Origin: CAZYTO01 sp964650405
Lineage (GTDB): Bacteria > Acidobacteriota > Thermoanaerobaculia > Gp7-AA8
Direction: 5' to 3'
Assembly: GCA_964650405.1 (NCBI GenBank)
Contig: CAZYTO010000002.1
Coordinates: forward strand, 5,546 to 69,545
DNA length: 64,000 nt
Shown piece by piece: positions 8,560 through 17,154 of this stretch (positions within the stretch are counted from its first letter, which is position 1; every line of letters starts with the position of its first letter). The notes beneath the pieces are model-generated. The model saw only the letters and a program-made list of their open reading frames with translations. It had not been told where the DNA came from and made no database searches. A program made the position numbers and the translations under genes.

Positions 8560-8618
8560 GGGCAGACGAAACGTCTGTCCCAGCGAGGCCGGCGGGGGCG
8601 GACAGAGTCGTCCGTCCC
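8560..8618. repeat. Two adjacent small hairpins between adaptor and pump genes
   Basis: Two stem-loops fill the spacer between the two efflux genes. CAGACG-AAA-CGTCTG has GGG/CCC extensions (8560-8581), and GGGCGGAC-N6-GTCCGTCC (8596-8618) has one mismatch. They could tune expression of the pump relative to the adaptor or be a dispersed palindromic repeat. They have no T-run, so they are not good terminators. Confidence 0.5.
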
Positions 8619-8632
8619 TGCATAGGACACAT

Positions 8633-11600
8633 ATGAAATTCACAGATCTCTTCGTCCGCCGCCCCGTCCTGGCGATGGTCGTCAGCCTGGTGATTCTCAT
8701 CGCCGGACTGCAGTCGATCCGTTCGCTGAGCGTGCGGCAGTATCCGCGCAGCGACCTTGCCAACGTCACCGTGACCACGGCCTACATCGGTGCGAACGCC
8801 GACCTCGTGCGGGGCTTCATCACCGCGCCGCTGGAGCGCGTGATCGCCGGTGCCGACGGCATCGACTACATCGAGTCGTCGAGCGCCCAGAGCGTCAGCA
8901 CGATCACCGTCCACTTGAAACTGAACTACGACACGAATGCGGCCCTGACCCAGATCCAGTCGAAGGTGGCCCAGGTCCGCAACCAGCTTCCGCCCGAGGC
9001 CGAGGCGCCGATCATCGACCTGCAGACGGCCGACAGCCAGTTCGCCGCCGCCTACCTCGGCTTCTCCGCGCACGACCTGGACCAGAGCCAGATCACGGAC
9101 TACCTCACCCGGGTCGTGCAGCCGAAGCTGAGCGCCATCAGCGGCGTGCAGCGCGCCGAGATCCTCGGCGACCGCACCTTCGCCATGCGCGTGTGGTTGA
9201 AGCCGGACCGGATGGCCGCCCTCGGCATCTCTCCCTCGCAGGTCCGCGATGCCCTGGCGGCGAACAATTACCTCTCCGCCCTCGGTGCCACCCGCGGCAC
9301 GATGACCAAGATCAACCTGGTCGCCAACACCGACCTGAAGAACGCCGATGAGTTCAAGCAGCTCGTTGTGAAACAGCAGGGCGACAACGTCGTCCGCCTC
9401 GGCGACATCTCCGACGTCGTGCTCGGCGCGGAAACGTACGACCAGACCGTCCGCTTCAACGGCGAGACGGCCGTCTTCATGGGCGTCTTCGTCCTGCCGA
9501 CGGCGAACACGCTCGACGTCATGAAGCGCGTCCTCGCAGCCATGCCCGAGATCCAGGCGCAGTTGCCCGCCGGCATGCAGGCGAGCGTTCCGTACAACTC
9601 GACCGCCTATATCCAGAGCGCCATCGACGAGGTGCTCAAGACGCTGACGGAAACGCTCCTCATCGTCGTCCTGGTCATCTTCCTCTTCCTCGGCTCCATG
9701 CGGGGCGTGATCATCCCGGTCGTGGCCATTCCGATCTCGCTCGTGGGCGCCGTCTTCCTGATGCTCGCCTTCGGCTTCACCATCAACCTGCTGACGCTGC
9801 TGGCCGTCGTCCTGTCCGTCGGTCTCGTCGTCGACGACGCCATCGTCATGGTGGAGAACATCGAGCGGCATCTGCACATGGGCAAGACGCCGTTCCAGGC
9901 GGCGCTCGACGCCGCCCGCGAGCTGGTCGGGCCGATCATCGCCATGACCATCACGCTGGCCTCGGTCTACACGCCAGTGGCCATTCAGGGCGGGCTGACC
10001 GGATCGCTCTTCCGCGAGTTCGCCTTCACCCTGGCCGGGGCGGTCATCGTCTCCGGCGTCGTGGCGCTGACACTCTCCCCGATGATGGGCTCGAAGCTGC
10101 TGCGCTCGGGTGACACGGAGCGCGGGTTCGCGGGCATGATCAACCGCCGCTTCGACAAGCTGCGCGAGATCTATACAAGCCTGCTGACCGGCACCCTCGA
10201 AAACCGCCCGGTAGTGTTCATGGTGTGGTTCATCGTGGTGCTGCTCATCGTCCCCTTCTACCTGTTCTCGCAGAAGGAGCTGGCGCCGCAGGAGGACCAG
10301 AACGTCGTCTTCGGCGTCATCCAGGCCGCACCGAACTCGACCATCGACCAGACCAACCTCTTCGCCAACCAGATCGAGAAGGTCTACCGCTCTTTCCCGG
10401 AGACGGCGGCCACGTTCCAGATCGTCCTGCCCACCGGCGGTTTCGGGGGCATGGTGACGAAGCCCTTCGACCAGCGGAAGAAGACGACGGCACAGCTCCA
10501 GATCGAGGCCTCGGGGGCGGTGGCCAAGATCCCCGGCGTCCGTGCCATCCAGCTCGTGCCGCCTGCCCTGCCCGGTGGCCAGGGCTTCCCCGTGGACGTG
10601 GCGATCCTGTCCACCGCCGAGCCGCAGCGGCTCGCCGAATTCGCCGGTCAGCTCGTCCAGACCGCCTTCGCGAGCAAGAAGTTCATGTTCGCCGACACCG
10701 ACCTGAAGTTCGACCAGCCCCAGGCGAAAGTCATCTTCGACCGCGACAAACTGCGCTCCGAGGGAGTCGACCTCTCCCAGGCCGGCCGCGACCTCTCCGT
10801 CCTCCTCGGCGGCAACTACGTCAACCGCTTCAGCATCCAGGGCCGCAGCTACAAGGTCATTCCGCAAGTCAAACGCAGCGAACGCCTTACGGCAGACCAG
10901 CTCACCCAGATGTACATCTCCGGCGCGAACGGCAAGCTCGTCCCGCTTTCGACGTTCGCCACCCTGCAGACCTCGACCGAGCCCCGCGACCTGAAGCGCT
11001 TCCAGCAACTCAACGCCGTCCGCATCCAGGGCGTGCTCGTGCCGGGCGTGTCGCTCGACGAAGGGCTGAAAGTCCTGGAGGACGGCGCGCAGCGGCTCCT
11101 TCCCCGCGGCTTTACCGTCGACTACGGCGGCGAGTCCCGCCAGCTCCGGACGGAAGGCAGCCGCTTCCTCGGTGTCTTCCTTCTGTCGGCGATCATGATC
11201 TACCTCGTGCTCGCCGCGCAGTTCAACAGCTTCCGCGATCCGTTCATCATCCTGGTCGGCTCCGTTCCCCTGGCCCTGGCCGGCTCGCTTCTCTTTTCGT
11301 TCCTGGGCTTTACGTCGATCAACATCTTCAGCCAGGTCGGCCTCATCACCCTGGTCGGCCTCGTCTCCCGCAACGGCATCCTCATCGTTCAGTTCGCCAA
11401 TCACCTGCAGGAGACCGGGCTGGAGAAGGTGAAGGCGGTCATCGAGGCAGCCGGGACCCGCCTCCGCCCCATTCTCATGACGACGGCAGCCACGGTCATG
11501 GGCCACCTGCCGCTGATCTTTGCCCGCGGCCCGGGCGCCGGCGCCCGGAACAGCATCGGTCTCATGCTGGTCACCGGAATGATCATCGGTACGGCCTTCA

Positions 11601-11719
11601 CGCTGTTCGTCGTTCCCTCGATCTACGTCCTGGTGGCCAAGCGGCATACCGCGGCAACGGAGGAGGCGCACGACGAGGAAGTCGCGGGTGTGGGAGAGCT
11701 CGAACCGAGTCCGGTGTGA
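8633..11719 (+). CDS. RND multidrug efflux transporter, AcrB/MexF-type inner-membrane pump
   Basis: A 1028-residue protein, the standard length for hydrophobe/amphiphile efflux RND pumps. There is one N-terminal membrane helix, a large periplasmic loop, a membrane bundle, a second loop and a second bundle, about 12 helices in total. The proton-relay aspartates are present in helix 4 (VVDDAIVMVENIERH, Asp401-Asp402). It works as a proton-driven trimer with the adaptor encoded upstream. A 1040-codon open frame on the opposite strand is a GC-bias shadow. Confidence 0.96.
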   Translation: MKFTDLFVRRPVLAMVVSLVILIAGLQSIRSLSVRQYPRSDLANVTVTTAYIGANADLVRGFITAPLERVIAGADGIDYIESSSAQSVSTITVHLKLNYDTNAALTQIQSKVAQVRNQLPPEAEAPIIDLQTADSQFAAAYLGFSAHDLDQSQITDYLTRVVQPKLSAISGVQRAEILGDRTFAMRVWLKPDRMAALGISPSQVRDALAANNYLSALGATRGTMTKINLVANTDLKNADEFKQLVVKQQGDNVVRLGDISDVVLGAETYDQTVRFNGETAVFMGVFVLPTANTLDVMKRVLAAMPEIQAQLPAGMQASVPYNSTAYIQSAIDEVLKTLTETLLIVVLVIFLFLGSMRGVIIPVVAIPISLVGAVFLMLAFGFTINLLTLLAVVLSVGLVVDDAIVMVENIERHLHMGKTPFQAALDAARELVGPIIAMTITLASVYTPVAIQGGLTGSLFREFAFTLAGAVIVSGVVALTLSPMMGSKLLRSGDTERGFAGMINRRFDKLREIYTSLLTGTLENRPVVFMVWFIVVLLIVPFYLFSQKELAPQEDQNVVFGVIQAAPNSTIDQTNLFANQIEKVYRSFPETAATFQIVLPTGGFGGMVTKPFDQRKKTTAQLQIEASGAVAKIPGVRAIQLVPPALPGGQGFPVDVAILSTAEPQRLAEFAGQLVQTAFASKKFMFADTDLKFDQPQAKVIFDRDKLRSEGVDLSQAGRDLSVLLGGNYVNRFSIQGRSYKVIPQVKRSERLTADQLTQMYISGANGKLVPLSTFATLQTSTEPRDLKRFQQLNAVRIQGVLVPGVSLDEGLKVLEDGAQRLLPRGFTVDYGGESRQLRTEGSRFLGVFLLSAIMIYLVLAAQFNSFRDPFIILVGSVPLALAGSLLFSFLGFTSINIFSQVGLITLVGLVSRNGILIVQFANHLQETGLEKVKAVIEAAGTRLRPILMTTAATVMGHLPLIFARGPGAGARNSIGLMLVTGMIIGTAFTLFVVPSIYVLVAKRHTAATEEAHDEEVAGVGELEPSPV

Positions 11720-11720
11720 G

Positions 11721-11757
11721 GTTCGCTGGTCGCTGTTGGCTGGTCGCTGGTCGGGCC
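11721..11757. repeat. Heptad repeat (GCTGGTC)
   Basis: Just after the RND pump stop, degenerate 7-nt units run GCTGGTC, GCTGTTG, GCTGGTC, GCTGGTC. It is the same style of heptad array as at other spacers here, but without an obvious opposite arm. Confidence 0.6.
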
Positions 11758-11781
11758 GTGCAGTAGATGTTTCCTCTGTTT

Positions 11782-11815
11782 CCGTTGATCAACGCTTCCG
11801 GGCGTTGATCAACGG
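11782..11815. terminator. Perfect 14-bp stem-loop between convergent genes
   Basis: CCGTTGATCAACGC and its exact reverse complement are separated by a 6-nt TTCCGG loop. Each arm is itself built on the palindrome TTGATCAA. It lies between the convergent RND pump and Coq4-like genes and overlaps the stop codon of the latter. A role as bidirectional terminator or mRNA-end structure is likely. There is no flanking T-run. Confidence 0.55.
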
Positions 11816-12411
11816 CTCGTCCGGGTCGTAACCACTCTCCGCACGAACAGCCACACGCCGCCGCCCGCCGCGGCCCACGGCAAGGCGGAGAGCACGATCG
11901 ACACTACGCTCCAGGCCGCAAAGGCCAGGAGGTCTCGCGGAGAGGCCGGCGTTCCATCGCCCGGTATGGAGAGTGTCTCCCGCAGGGCGCCAACGGTGAG
12001 ATCGAGCAATTCTTCCCGAAACTCGCCCGCGTAGAGGTTGCGGCTGTGACGCCCTCGCACGAAGGCCCGGAAGACGCGGAGCGGCGCCAGGGCCAGCCCG
12101 ATCGCCAGGGCTCCGAAGTTGAGGAACCATGCCGGGTAGTGGCGCCCGCAACCGGAGGCGATCTCCCACGCCCCGATCTCCGCTTCGCCCGTCCACGTCG
12201 TGCCGTACCCCGTCAGGACGTGGTGGAGGTCATGGAGCCTCACCGCCCGGACTCTGGCCGCCGTGTTCGGAAACCGGAGGGTGAACGGTCCGGCCTTCAG
12301 TCTCACCCACCGGTCCCCGTAGCCTCCATCCAGCGGGAACCCCGATGCCGCGAAGTACTCCGCGCGGGCTTGCCGCAGGGAAAATGCCGCGTCATGCAAA
12401 GGCATGCTCAA
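11809..12411 (-). CDS. Coq4-like HDxxH protein with C-terminal membrane segments
   Basis: A 200-residue protein. It carries HDLHHVLTGYGTTWTGE, an exact HDxxH-x11-E metal-binding signature of the Coq4 family, followed by EIGAWEIASGC. Two hydrophobic segments (about residues 95-110 and 165-190) could insert in the membrane. Coq4 acts in ubiquinone biosynthesis, but no ubiquinone genes are nearby, so the role here is open. The stop lies in a strong stem-loop. Confidence 0.7.
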   Translation of the reverse strand: MSMPLHDAAFSLRQARAEYFAASGFPLDGGYGDRWVRLKAGPFTLRFPNTAARVRAVRLHDLHHVLTGYGTTWTGEAEIGAWEIASGCGRHYPAWFLNFGALAIGLALAPLRVFRAFVRGRHSRNLYAGEFREELLDLTVGALRETLSIPGDGTPASPRDLLAFAAWSVVSIVLSALPWAAAGGGVWLFVRRVVTTRTSR

Positions 12412-12438
12412 CTCGACGTCTCAGCGCCGCTCATCGTT

Positions 12439-12771
12439 TCAGGTGTTCGGCGTCACCACCACGGCCGTCCCGTAGCACAGGACCTCCGTGACTCCTTCCA
12501 TCACTTCCGTGGCGTCGTACCGCACGGCCACTACGGCGTTCGCACCCAACTGCGCTGCGTGCTGGAGCATGAGCGAGAACGCCTCGGAGCGCGTCTTCTC
12601 GCAGAGCTCGGTCAGCAGCGTGATGTCGCCGCCGACGAGCGTCTGGAGCTTCGCGCCGATCGTTCCGAACACCGATCGCGACCGCACGGTAATGCCGCGG
12701 ACGACGCCAAGGTTGTTGATGATTCGCAGGTTGGGAAGCTCTGTGGCCGTCGTCGTTGCTCGAATGTCCAT
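12439..12771 (-). CDS. YbjQ/UPF0145 family protein
   Basis: A 110-residue protein matching the YbjQ family over its length: [34 protein letters not shown] and an [16 protein letters not shown] segment, with a strand-rich ending. These proteins form pentameric rings and are often labelled heavy-metal-binding domain proteins. The true function is not known. It ends 20 bp before the DUF4440 gene's stop on the same strand. Confidence 0.88.
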   Translation of the reverse strand: MDIRATTTATELPNLRIINNLGVVRGITVRSRSVFGTIGAKLQTLVGGDITLLTELCEKTRSEAFSLMLQHAAQLGANAVVAVRYDATEVMEGVTEVLCYGTAVVVTPNT

Positions 12772-12791
12772 CGTTTCTTTCTCCTCGCCTC

Positions 12792-13271
12792 TTACTTTTG
12801 GATGATGACCGTGGATTGCTGCGCGACCGCCTGCCAGCGCCCGTCCCGTTTCACCAGCACCGTGATGACGCGACGGCTGCTGCTGATGTCCTGCCCGTTG
12901 CGTTGCGCGCCGACGGTGGACCGGTACGTGTCCACGGCCGTGGTGCCGTAGACGTGGATGCTCTCGTCGTCACGGGTGTACTTCTCGATCTTGAGCTCGC
13001 CCGAGCGCAGCAGGGCCAGGCGTTGGTCGCGCGTGAGCAGGGCGCCGGCCGGGTTGACGAACGTGTATTCCGGTGCCCACAGTTTGGTCAGCGCGTCGGC
13101 GTCATTGCGGCCGAGGGCTGCGGTGATCTCGTCTTCCACTTGCCGGATGGCCTGCTCGTCGGCCGCCGCGCCGGCGGGTGTCGCGCCGTGCACGGCAAGG
13201 GGCGACAGGCCGGCGATGGCGACGGCGACGGCGACCGTAGAAAGGAGCACGCTGCGAAGAAGTTTCATCAT
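12792..13271 (-). CDS. Secreted DUF4440/SnoaL-like (NTF2 fold) protein
   Basis: A 159-residue protein. The start was placed at the double ATG (13271) because it begins a clear signal peptide ([21 protein letters not shown], cleaved near residue 29-31). The mature part has the NTF2-fold pattern: a helix with [29 protein letters not shown], then strands ending [14 protein letters not shown]. Such proteins may bind small ligands or act as hydrolases. No catalytic residue can be assigned. Confidence 0.85.
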   Translation of the reverse strand: MMKLLRSVLLSTVAVAVAIAGLSPLAVHGATPAGAAADEQAIRQVEDEITAALGRNDADALTKLWAPEYTFVNPAGALLTRDQRLALLRSGELKIEKYTRDDESIHVYGTTAVDTYRSTVGAQRNGQDISSSRRVITVLVKRDGRWQAVAQQSTVIIQK

Positions 13272-13302
13272 GGGTTCGTCCTCGTTTCTGCCTTCTGCCT
13301 TC

Positions 13303-13656
13303 TTACTTCTGACCTTGCGCGCGGAGGTTGCGGTACCAGCCGCCCGTGAGCACGAAGCGCGGGAAGGTGATCCACTGCTCGGCCAGGATGCGGCTGACGG
13401 CGTCGCCCGCGCCGAGGAACGGCTCCGGCTGAGAGGGCTCCCGGCGATGGCCGAGTCCCTGGACGGCGAAGGCGAGCAGCAGCACGACGGCGGCCGCGCC
13501 GGCCAGCGCGAGCCGCCACGTCGCCAAGGCCGCCAGCAGGGCCAGGGTCGCCAGCTCGAACAGAGGGACGGCCACGATGTGCACGAGGAGGTTGACCCGG
13601 TCCTGATGTTTCGTCGCGTAGTCGGACCACTGCCAGCGGAGCAGATCAGGGCGCAT
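13303..13656 (-). CDS. DUF962/Mpo1-like membrane protein
   Basis: A 117-residue protein. The pattern is NLLVHIVAVPLF in a first helix, a hydrophobic stretch, and QGLGHRREPSQPEPFLG, resembling the H...GHxxE signature of DUF962/Mpo1 proteins, then RFVLTGGWYRNL. Yeast Mpo1 is an iron-dependent alpha-oxidation dioxygenase. Whether bacterial members do the same is unproven. Two membrane segments are predicted by eye. Confidence 0.65.
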   Translation of the reverse strand: MRPDLLRWQWSDYATKHQDRVNLLVHIVAVPLFELATLALLAALATWRLALAGAAAVVLLLAFAVQGLGHRREPSQPEPFLGAGDAVSRILAEQWITFPRFVLTGGWYRNLRAQGQK

Positions 13657-13681
13657 GTTGGAATTCTATCCGGCGCAGGAC

Positions 13682-14302
13682 TCAGGGCGTCAGCCAGACC
13701 GGTCTCGTTTTGGCCAGCCACGCTTGCCGTTCGGTCAGGCCGATGTAGCCGCCATTGATGGCCTTCGTCACCTTGCGAACGTCGTCGGCATCGGCGAAGG
13801 TGTTGCACTTCGAGGCCACCCATTCCGCTGCGGCAATGTGGAGGCACCAGTCGGCGCTGAAGGCCAGGTCAGGGTTGGCGGCCAGGTCGGCGCCGAGCTG
13901 CTTGCCGTACTTCTCGTACGACTCGCGCCCGGTGATCTGCAGCAGGCCGCGGCCGATGTACTTCCAGCCGTCTCCCGGGTCGACGTTCCCCATCCGCCCG
14001 CCGTAGACGCTGTTCGCCAGCGCCTCAGGGTTGTGGGCAAACGGCTGCGCATCCTCGAGCGTTTTGAACCGGGTTGGCCAGACATCGAGCAGGCGTTCCG
14101 CGCGGTAGTTCAGGCTCTCGGTGGTGATCGTGAACGCTCCGCTCTCATGAAGGATCTGGGCCATGAAGTGCGCCAGGCGGAGTCCGGAGTCGTTGATCCC
14201 GTACTGCACCAGTACGGCATCGGCCTTCGCAAATCCGTCCCGGTAGTTCGGGAGCATCTTCGGAGCGAGACGCTGGAGCTGGTCCGTGGTGACTGAAATC
14301 AT
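13682..14302 (-). CDS. GH19 chitinase/endolysin-like protein
   Basis: A 206-residue single-domain glycoside hydrolase 19. The start MISVTTDQLQ at 14302 matches short phage-type GH19 lysins. The catalytic Glu is in AQILHESGAF, and the substrate groove has YGGRMGN and WKYIGRGLLQITGRESY. No signal peptide or chitin-binding domain is present, as in endolysins that need a holin or lysis. No phage genes surround it. It lies next to the 21-bp repeat array. Confidence 0.9.
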   Translation of the reverse strand: MISVTTDQLQRLAPKMLPNYRDGFAKADAVLVQYGINDSGLRLAHFMAQILHESGAFTITTESLNYRAERLLDVWPTRFKTLEDAQPFAHNPEALANSVYGGRMGNVDPGDGWKYIGRGLLQITGRESYEKYGKQLGADLAANPDLAFSADWCLHIAAAEWVASKCNTFADADDVRKVTKAINGGYIGLTERQAWLAKTRPVWLTP

Positions 14303-14475
14303 GCGCGGATCATATGTCCAGCGGTCGTCGTCTCGGCGTCCCCGTGCGAGCCGTCTTCGATCAGCATCGCAACGAGATGGGGAGCGAGTCGATCCACACT
14401 CTCCATGTTGAAGAGCTGGACTGCTCAACCAGCCGGCAGGATGAAGCCGCTGGCCTATGGGCGCGCAGACCTCGA
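14303..14475. other. Left flank of the 21-bp repeat array, with diverged copy of the right flank
   Basis: Bases about 14340-14450 (GAGCCGTCTTCGATCAGC ... ATGTTGAAGAGC ... GGCAGGATGAAGCC) resemble bases about 14976-15105 (GAGCCGTCTTCAATCAGC ... ATGTTGAAGGGC ... GGCAGGATGCCGC) in the same orientation. The array is thus bracketed by imperfect direct repeats of about 100 bp. No gene is recognised here. Confidence 0.55.
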
Positions 14476-14940
14476 TCCGAGCATCTGTCGCATCGCTGAA
14501 ACACGCTGACGCATCGATGGAACAGCCCTAGAACCGCATGCCACCAAGTGTGACATGCATATCTAGCAGTGTTACATCCATGCCACAAGTTGTGGCATGG
14601 ATGTAACACTTCCAGACATCGATGTGACTCTTCCAGGAATCGATGCCTGCGACGTAGATATCGATGCCTACAGCGTAGATATTGATGCCTACAGCGTAGA
14701 CATTGATGCCTAGGAACCAGGTATCGATGCCTACAGCGTAGACATTGGTGCCTGCGACGTAGGTATCGATGCCCGCGGCCCTGAGCTCGAGGCCTACGGC
14801 GTAGGCGTTCATGCCTACCGCCTGAACGCTGGCGCCTGCTGCCCAGACATCATCACCAACATTCCGGATCTCGTTCCCAGCACCGTCGACATCCGCGCCC
14901 GGAATGTAGACGTCCAGCCAGACGGCACTGGAGAAAACGG
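14476..14940. repeat. 21-bp tandem repeat array, locus A (about 22 units)
   Basis: About 22 diverged 21-bp units, best conserved around 14640-14770, where the unit reads GTAGACATTGATGCCTACAG. The core AGACAT-N2-ATGCCT is a dyad, and flanking CTAC/GTAG bases extend it, so each unit can fold as a small hairpin. The same core recurs at 62014-62200. Because 21 is a multiple of three, a minus-strand frame stays open across the array. The period is too short and spacer-free for CRISPR. Confidence 0.85.
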
Positions 14941-14989
14941 CGACTCTTCCCCCCTGCGTTCTCCGCCTCTCCGCGTGAGCCGTCTTCAA
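14528..14989 (-). CDS. Hypothetical heptapeptide-repeat ORF encoded by the 21-bp array
   Basis: A 153-codon open frame that reads the 21-bp units as a 7-residue repeat (AVGINVY, AVGINIY, AVGIDIY, VAGIDSW and so on). Ile/Val and Tyr/Trp alternate as in a beta-strand solenoid. There is no recognised domain or signal peptide. It may be a real repeat protein or only the consequence of a frame-preserving DNA repeat. The same period at locus B with a different peptide favours a DNA-level origin. Confidence 0.3.
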   Translation of the reverse strand: MKTAHAERRRTQGGRVAVFSSAVWLDVYIPGADVDGAGNEIRNVGDDVWAAGASVQAVGMNAYAVGLELRAAGIDTYVAGTNVYAVGIDTWFLGINVYAVGINIYAVGIDIYVAGIDSWKSHIDVWKCYIHATTCGMDVTLLDMHVTLGGMRF

Positions 14990-15164
14990 TCAGCCACCCG
15001 AACGAGATGGGAAGCAAATCGACCGACACCTTCGATGTTGAAGGGCGACTAGACCGGGCGGCTTCCAGGCGCCCTGACGTGGAGGAGCGGCAGGATGCCG
15101 CTCAGCCAGCCGGCAGGATGCCGACGCTCCGATGCGGCGCTCCGGTGTCCTCCGCTGTGCGGCC
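14976..15164. other. Right flank of the 21-bp repeat array
   Basis: Starts with CTCCGCCTCTCCGCGTGAG, a fragment resembling the CTCCGCG repeat at 39428-39495, then a diverged copy of the left flank (see 14303-14475). No gene is recognised before the DUF1801 stop at 15165. Confidence 0.45.
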
Positions 15165-15698
15165 TCAGGCTTTGGGTGGTCGTCGCCGCCGGCCTCCGCC
15201 CGCCCTGCCGGGCGATGCCGTAGCGGAGGTCGATCGCGCCTTCTCGTACTCGGCGATGTAGAGCTTTGCCGGCAGGCGGCGGATGGCCTCACCGAGGACG
15301 TCGAGCGGCAGATCGTCCAGCCGCTTGAAGCGGATGCACGCCTTCCCCATGTCGAGCTTCTTCCCGGTGGCGGCCCAGGCGCCGCGGAACCACCTCACCA
15401 GGGACGTGTCGCTGACACCCTCGACGCAGCCGCAGTAGAGACCCATGAGATAGACGGACATGTACTGCTTCTGCGACGCCAGCGCGGCGAAGGGAAGCCC
15501 CTGGCGTGGATCGGTGTGATAGCCGGCCGGAAACACGCGATGGGGAACGTAGTAGCCGATCATCCCGTACGACATCCCCTCCTCGTAGTCCGAGTCGAGG
15601 TTGCGGAGGATCACGTCCCGTACGGCTGCCAGCGCCGTCCGGCGCTCCGGCGGAAGTGAGGCGAGATACTCCGCGACGGTCGTGGCTTTGCTCAGCAT
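15165..15698 (-). CDS. DUF1801 (YdhG-like) protein
   Basis: A 177-residue protein. The start was placed at ATG 15698 (MLSKATTVAEYLASLPPERR), the usual DUF1801 N-terminus; an ATG at 15728 would overlap the sigma-factor stop. The core has EGMSYGMIGYYVP, the SQKQYMSVYLMG strand, and a conserved KACIRFKRLDDLP. The C-terminal tail is Arg/Lys/Pro-rich. The fold is related to frataxin/YdhG proteins. Function is unknown. It follows the ECF sigma factor gene on the same strand. Confidence 0.85.
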   Translation of the reverse strand: MLSKATTVAEYLASLPPERRTALAAVRDVILRNLDSDYEEGMSYGMIGYYVPHRVFPAGYHTDPRQGLPFAALASQKQYMSVYLMGLYCGCVEGVSDTSLVRWFRGAWAATGKKLDMGKACIRFKRLDDLPLDVLGEAIRRLPAKLYIAEYEKARSTSATASPGRAGGGRRRRPPKA

Positions 15699-15724
15699 GG
15701 GAGTAAGGATACTGCTGGCACCCT

Positions 15725-16990
15725 TCATCCCAACCGCGCGGCCCGTTCCAGCAACAGCCTCCGTTCCCGCTCGTTCCGGGTGAGCCCCGCCGCGCGCTCC
15801 AACTCTGCTCGGGCTTCTGCCGTCCTGCCCAGTTTGGCCAGGACGTCAGCGCGGACGGCGGGCAGCAGGTGGTAATCCTCCAACGCGCCGGCCGCGATCA
15901 GCGCGTCGACGATCTCCAGTCCCGCTTCCGGGCCGGTGGCCATGGAGACAGCCACGGCGCGGTTCAGTTCCACGATCGGCGACGGGGTCAGCTCGGCCAG
16001 CGCCCCATACAGCACGACCATCCGCGCCCAGTCGGTCTCCGCGGCGGTCCGGGCCCGGGCGTGGCACGCGGCGATGGCGGCTTGCAGAGCGTACGGCCCG
16101 AGGGTGCCGCCGAGCTGTTCGGCGCGCGCCAACGCGGCCAGGCCGCGGCGGATGAGGAGGTGGTCCCAGCGGGAGCGGTCCTGCTCCAGCAGCACGACGG
16201 GCTCGCCGTCCGGACCGATGCGGGCGCGCATCCGCGAGGCCTGGATCTCCATCAGCGCCACGAGGCCGTGCACTTCCGGCTCCTGCGGCGCCAGCCCGGC
16301 CAGGATGCGACCGAGTCGCAGCGCTTCCTCGCAGAGCGCGGGGCGCATCCAGTCATCGCCGGCAGTCGCGGCGTAGCCCTCGTTGAAGATGAGGTAGATC
16401 ACCTCAAGCACGGACGAGAGGCGTGCGGCCAGGTCCTCGCCCCGAGGCACTTCGAACGGGACGTTGGCGTTCGAGAGCGTCTTCTTGGCCCGGACGATGC
16501 GCTGGGCGATGGTCGGCTCCGGGACGAGAAAGGCGCGGGCGATCTCGTCGGTGGCCAGGCCGCCGAGGAGGCGGAGGGTGAGGGCCACGCGCGCATCCGT
16601 CGACAGCACCGGATGGCAGGAGATGAAGACGAGTCGCAGCAGGTCGTCTTCGATGTGGCTGTTGTCGATGGCTGCGTCGAGATCCGCCACCACCCGCTCC
16701 TGCTGTTCGTCCAGCTCCCGGCCGATCTCCGCGTGCTTGCGCTCCAGAAGCTCGCTCCGCCGAAAGTGATCGAGAGCCCGGAACTTCGCAGCCGCCATGA
16801 GCCAGGCGCCCGGGTTGTCCGGGACACCCGCCTCGGGCCACTTCTCCAGCGCCGTAACCAGCGCATCCTGGGCGAGCTCCTCGGCCAGCCCGACGTCGCG
16901 CACGATCCGCGTCAGCCCGGCGATGAGCCGGGCCGACTCGATTCTCCAGACGGCGTCGATGGCGGCGTGGGTGTCGGAGTGGGCCGTCAC
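15725..16990 (-). CDS. ECF42-type RNA polymerase sigma factor with C-terminal TPR-like extension
   Basis: A 421-residue protein. Sigma region 2 (EELAQDALVTALEKWP ... NPGAWLMAAAKFRALDHFRR, residues 35-80) and region 4 (LRLLGGLATDEIARAFLVPEPTIAQRIVRAKK, about 140-172) are followed by a long helical C-terminal domain containing FNEGYAA. That architecture, with a DGPF/YCII-domain gene just upstream (17155-17571), is the ECF42 group. There is no anti-sigma gene. Control is thought to run through the C-terminal domain. Confidence 0.92.
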   Translation of the reverse strand: MTAHSDTHAAIDAVWRIESARLIAGLTRIVRDVGLAEELAQDALVTALEKWPEAGVPDNPGAWLMAAAKFRALDHFRRSELLERKHAEIGRELDEQQERVVADLDAAIDNSHIEDDLLRLVFISCHPVLSTDARVALTLRLLGGLATDEIARAFLVPEPTIAQRIVRAKKTLSNANVPFEVPRGEDLAARLSSVLEVIYLIFNEGYAATAGDDWMRPALCEEALRLGRILAGLAPQEPEVHGLVALMEIQASRMRARIGPDGEPVVLLEQDRSRWDHLLIRRGLAALARAEQLGGTLGPYALQAAIAACHARARTAAETDWARMVVLYGALAELTPSPIVELNRAVAVSMATGPEAGLEIVDALIAAGALEDYHLLPAVRADVLAKLGRTAEARAELERAAGLTRNERERRLLLERAARLG

Positions 16991-17025
16991 GGCCGCCGAT
17001 CATACCGGCGGGAGGGAGTAGGGTA

Positions 17026-17154
17026 AGTGGGTAGTGGTTAGTGGTTAGGACGCCTAACCTCGCAACCCCCTAACCTCGCAACCCCCTAACCTCGCAACCC
17101 CCTAACCTCGCAACCTCGCAACCCTGCAACCCCGCAACACCGCAACACCGAAAC
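17026..17154. repeat. GTGGTTA heptads and CTAACCTC/GCAACCCC octads
   Basis: The spacer between the DGPF gene and the sigma gene has GTGGGTA, GTGGTTA, GTGGTTA units (about 17027-17048). They are followed by three 16-nt CTAACCTCGCAACCCC units and then 8-nt CCTCGCAA-type units to about 17154. The GGTTAG and CTAACC parts are complementary. It separates two genes that would be expected to be co-regulated. Confidence 0.75.

Noticed and set aside
8549..11671. 1040-codon open frame antisense to the RND pump
   Set aside because: No recognisable domain, composition full of Asp/Gly/Arg, and the + strand encodes a textbook RND pump; a high-GC shadow frame.
14476..14940. CRISPR array
   Set aside because: Period 21 bp with no spacers and no cas genes; units are diverged rather than identical.
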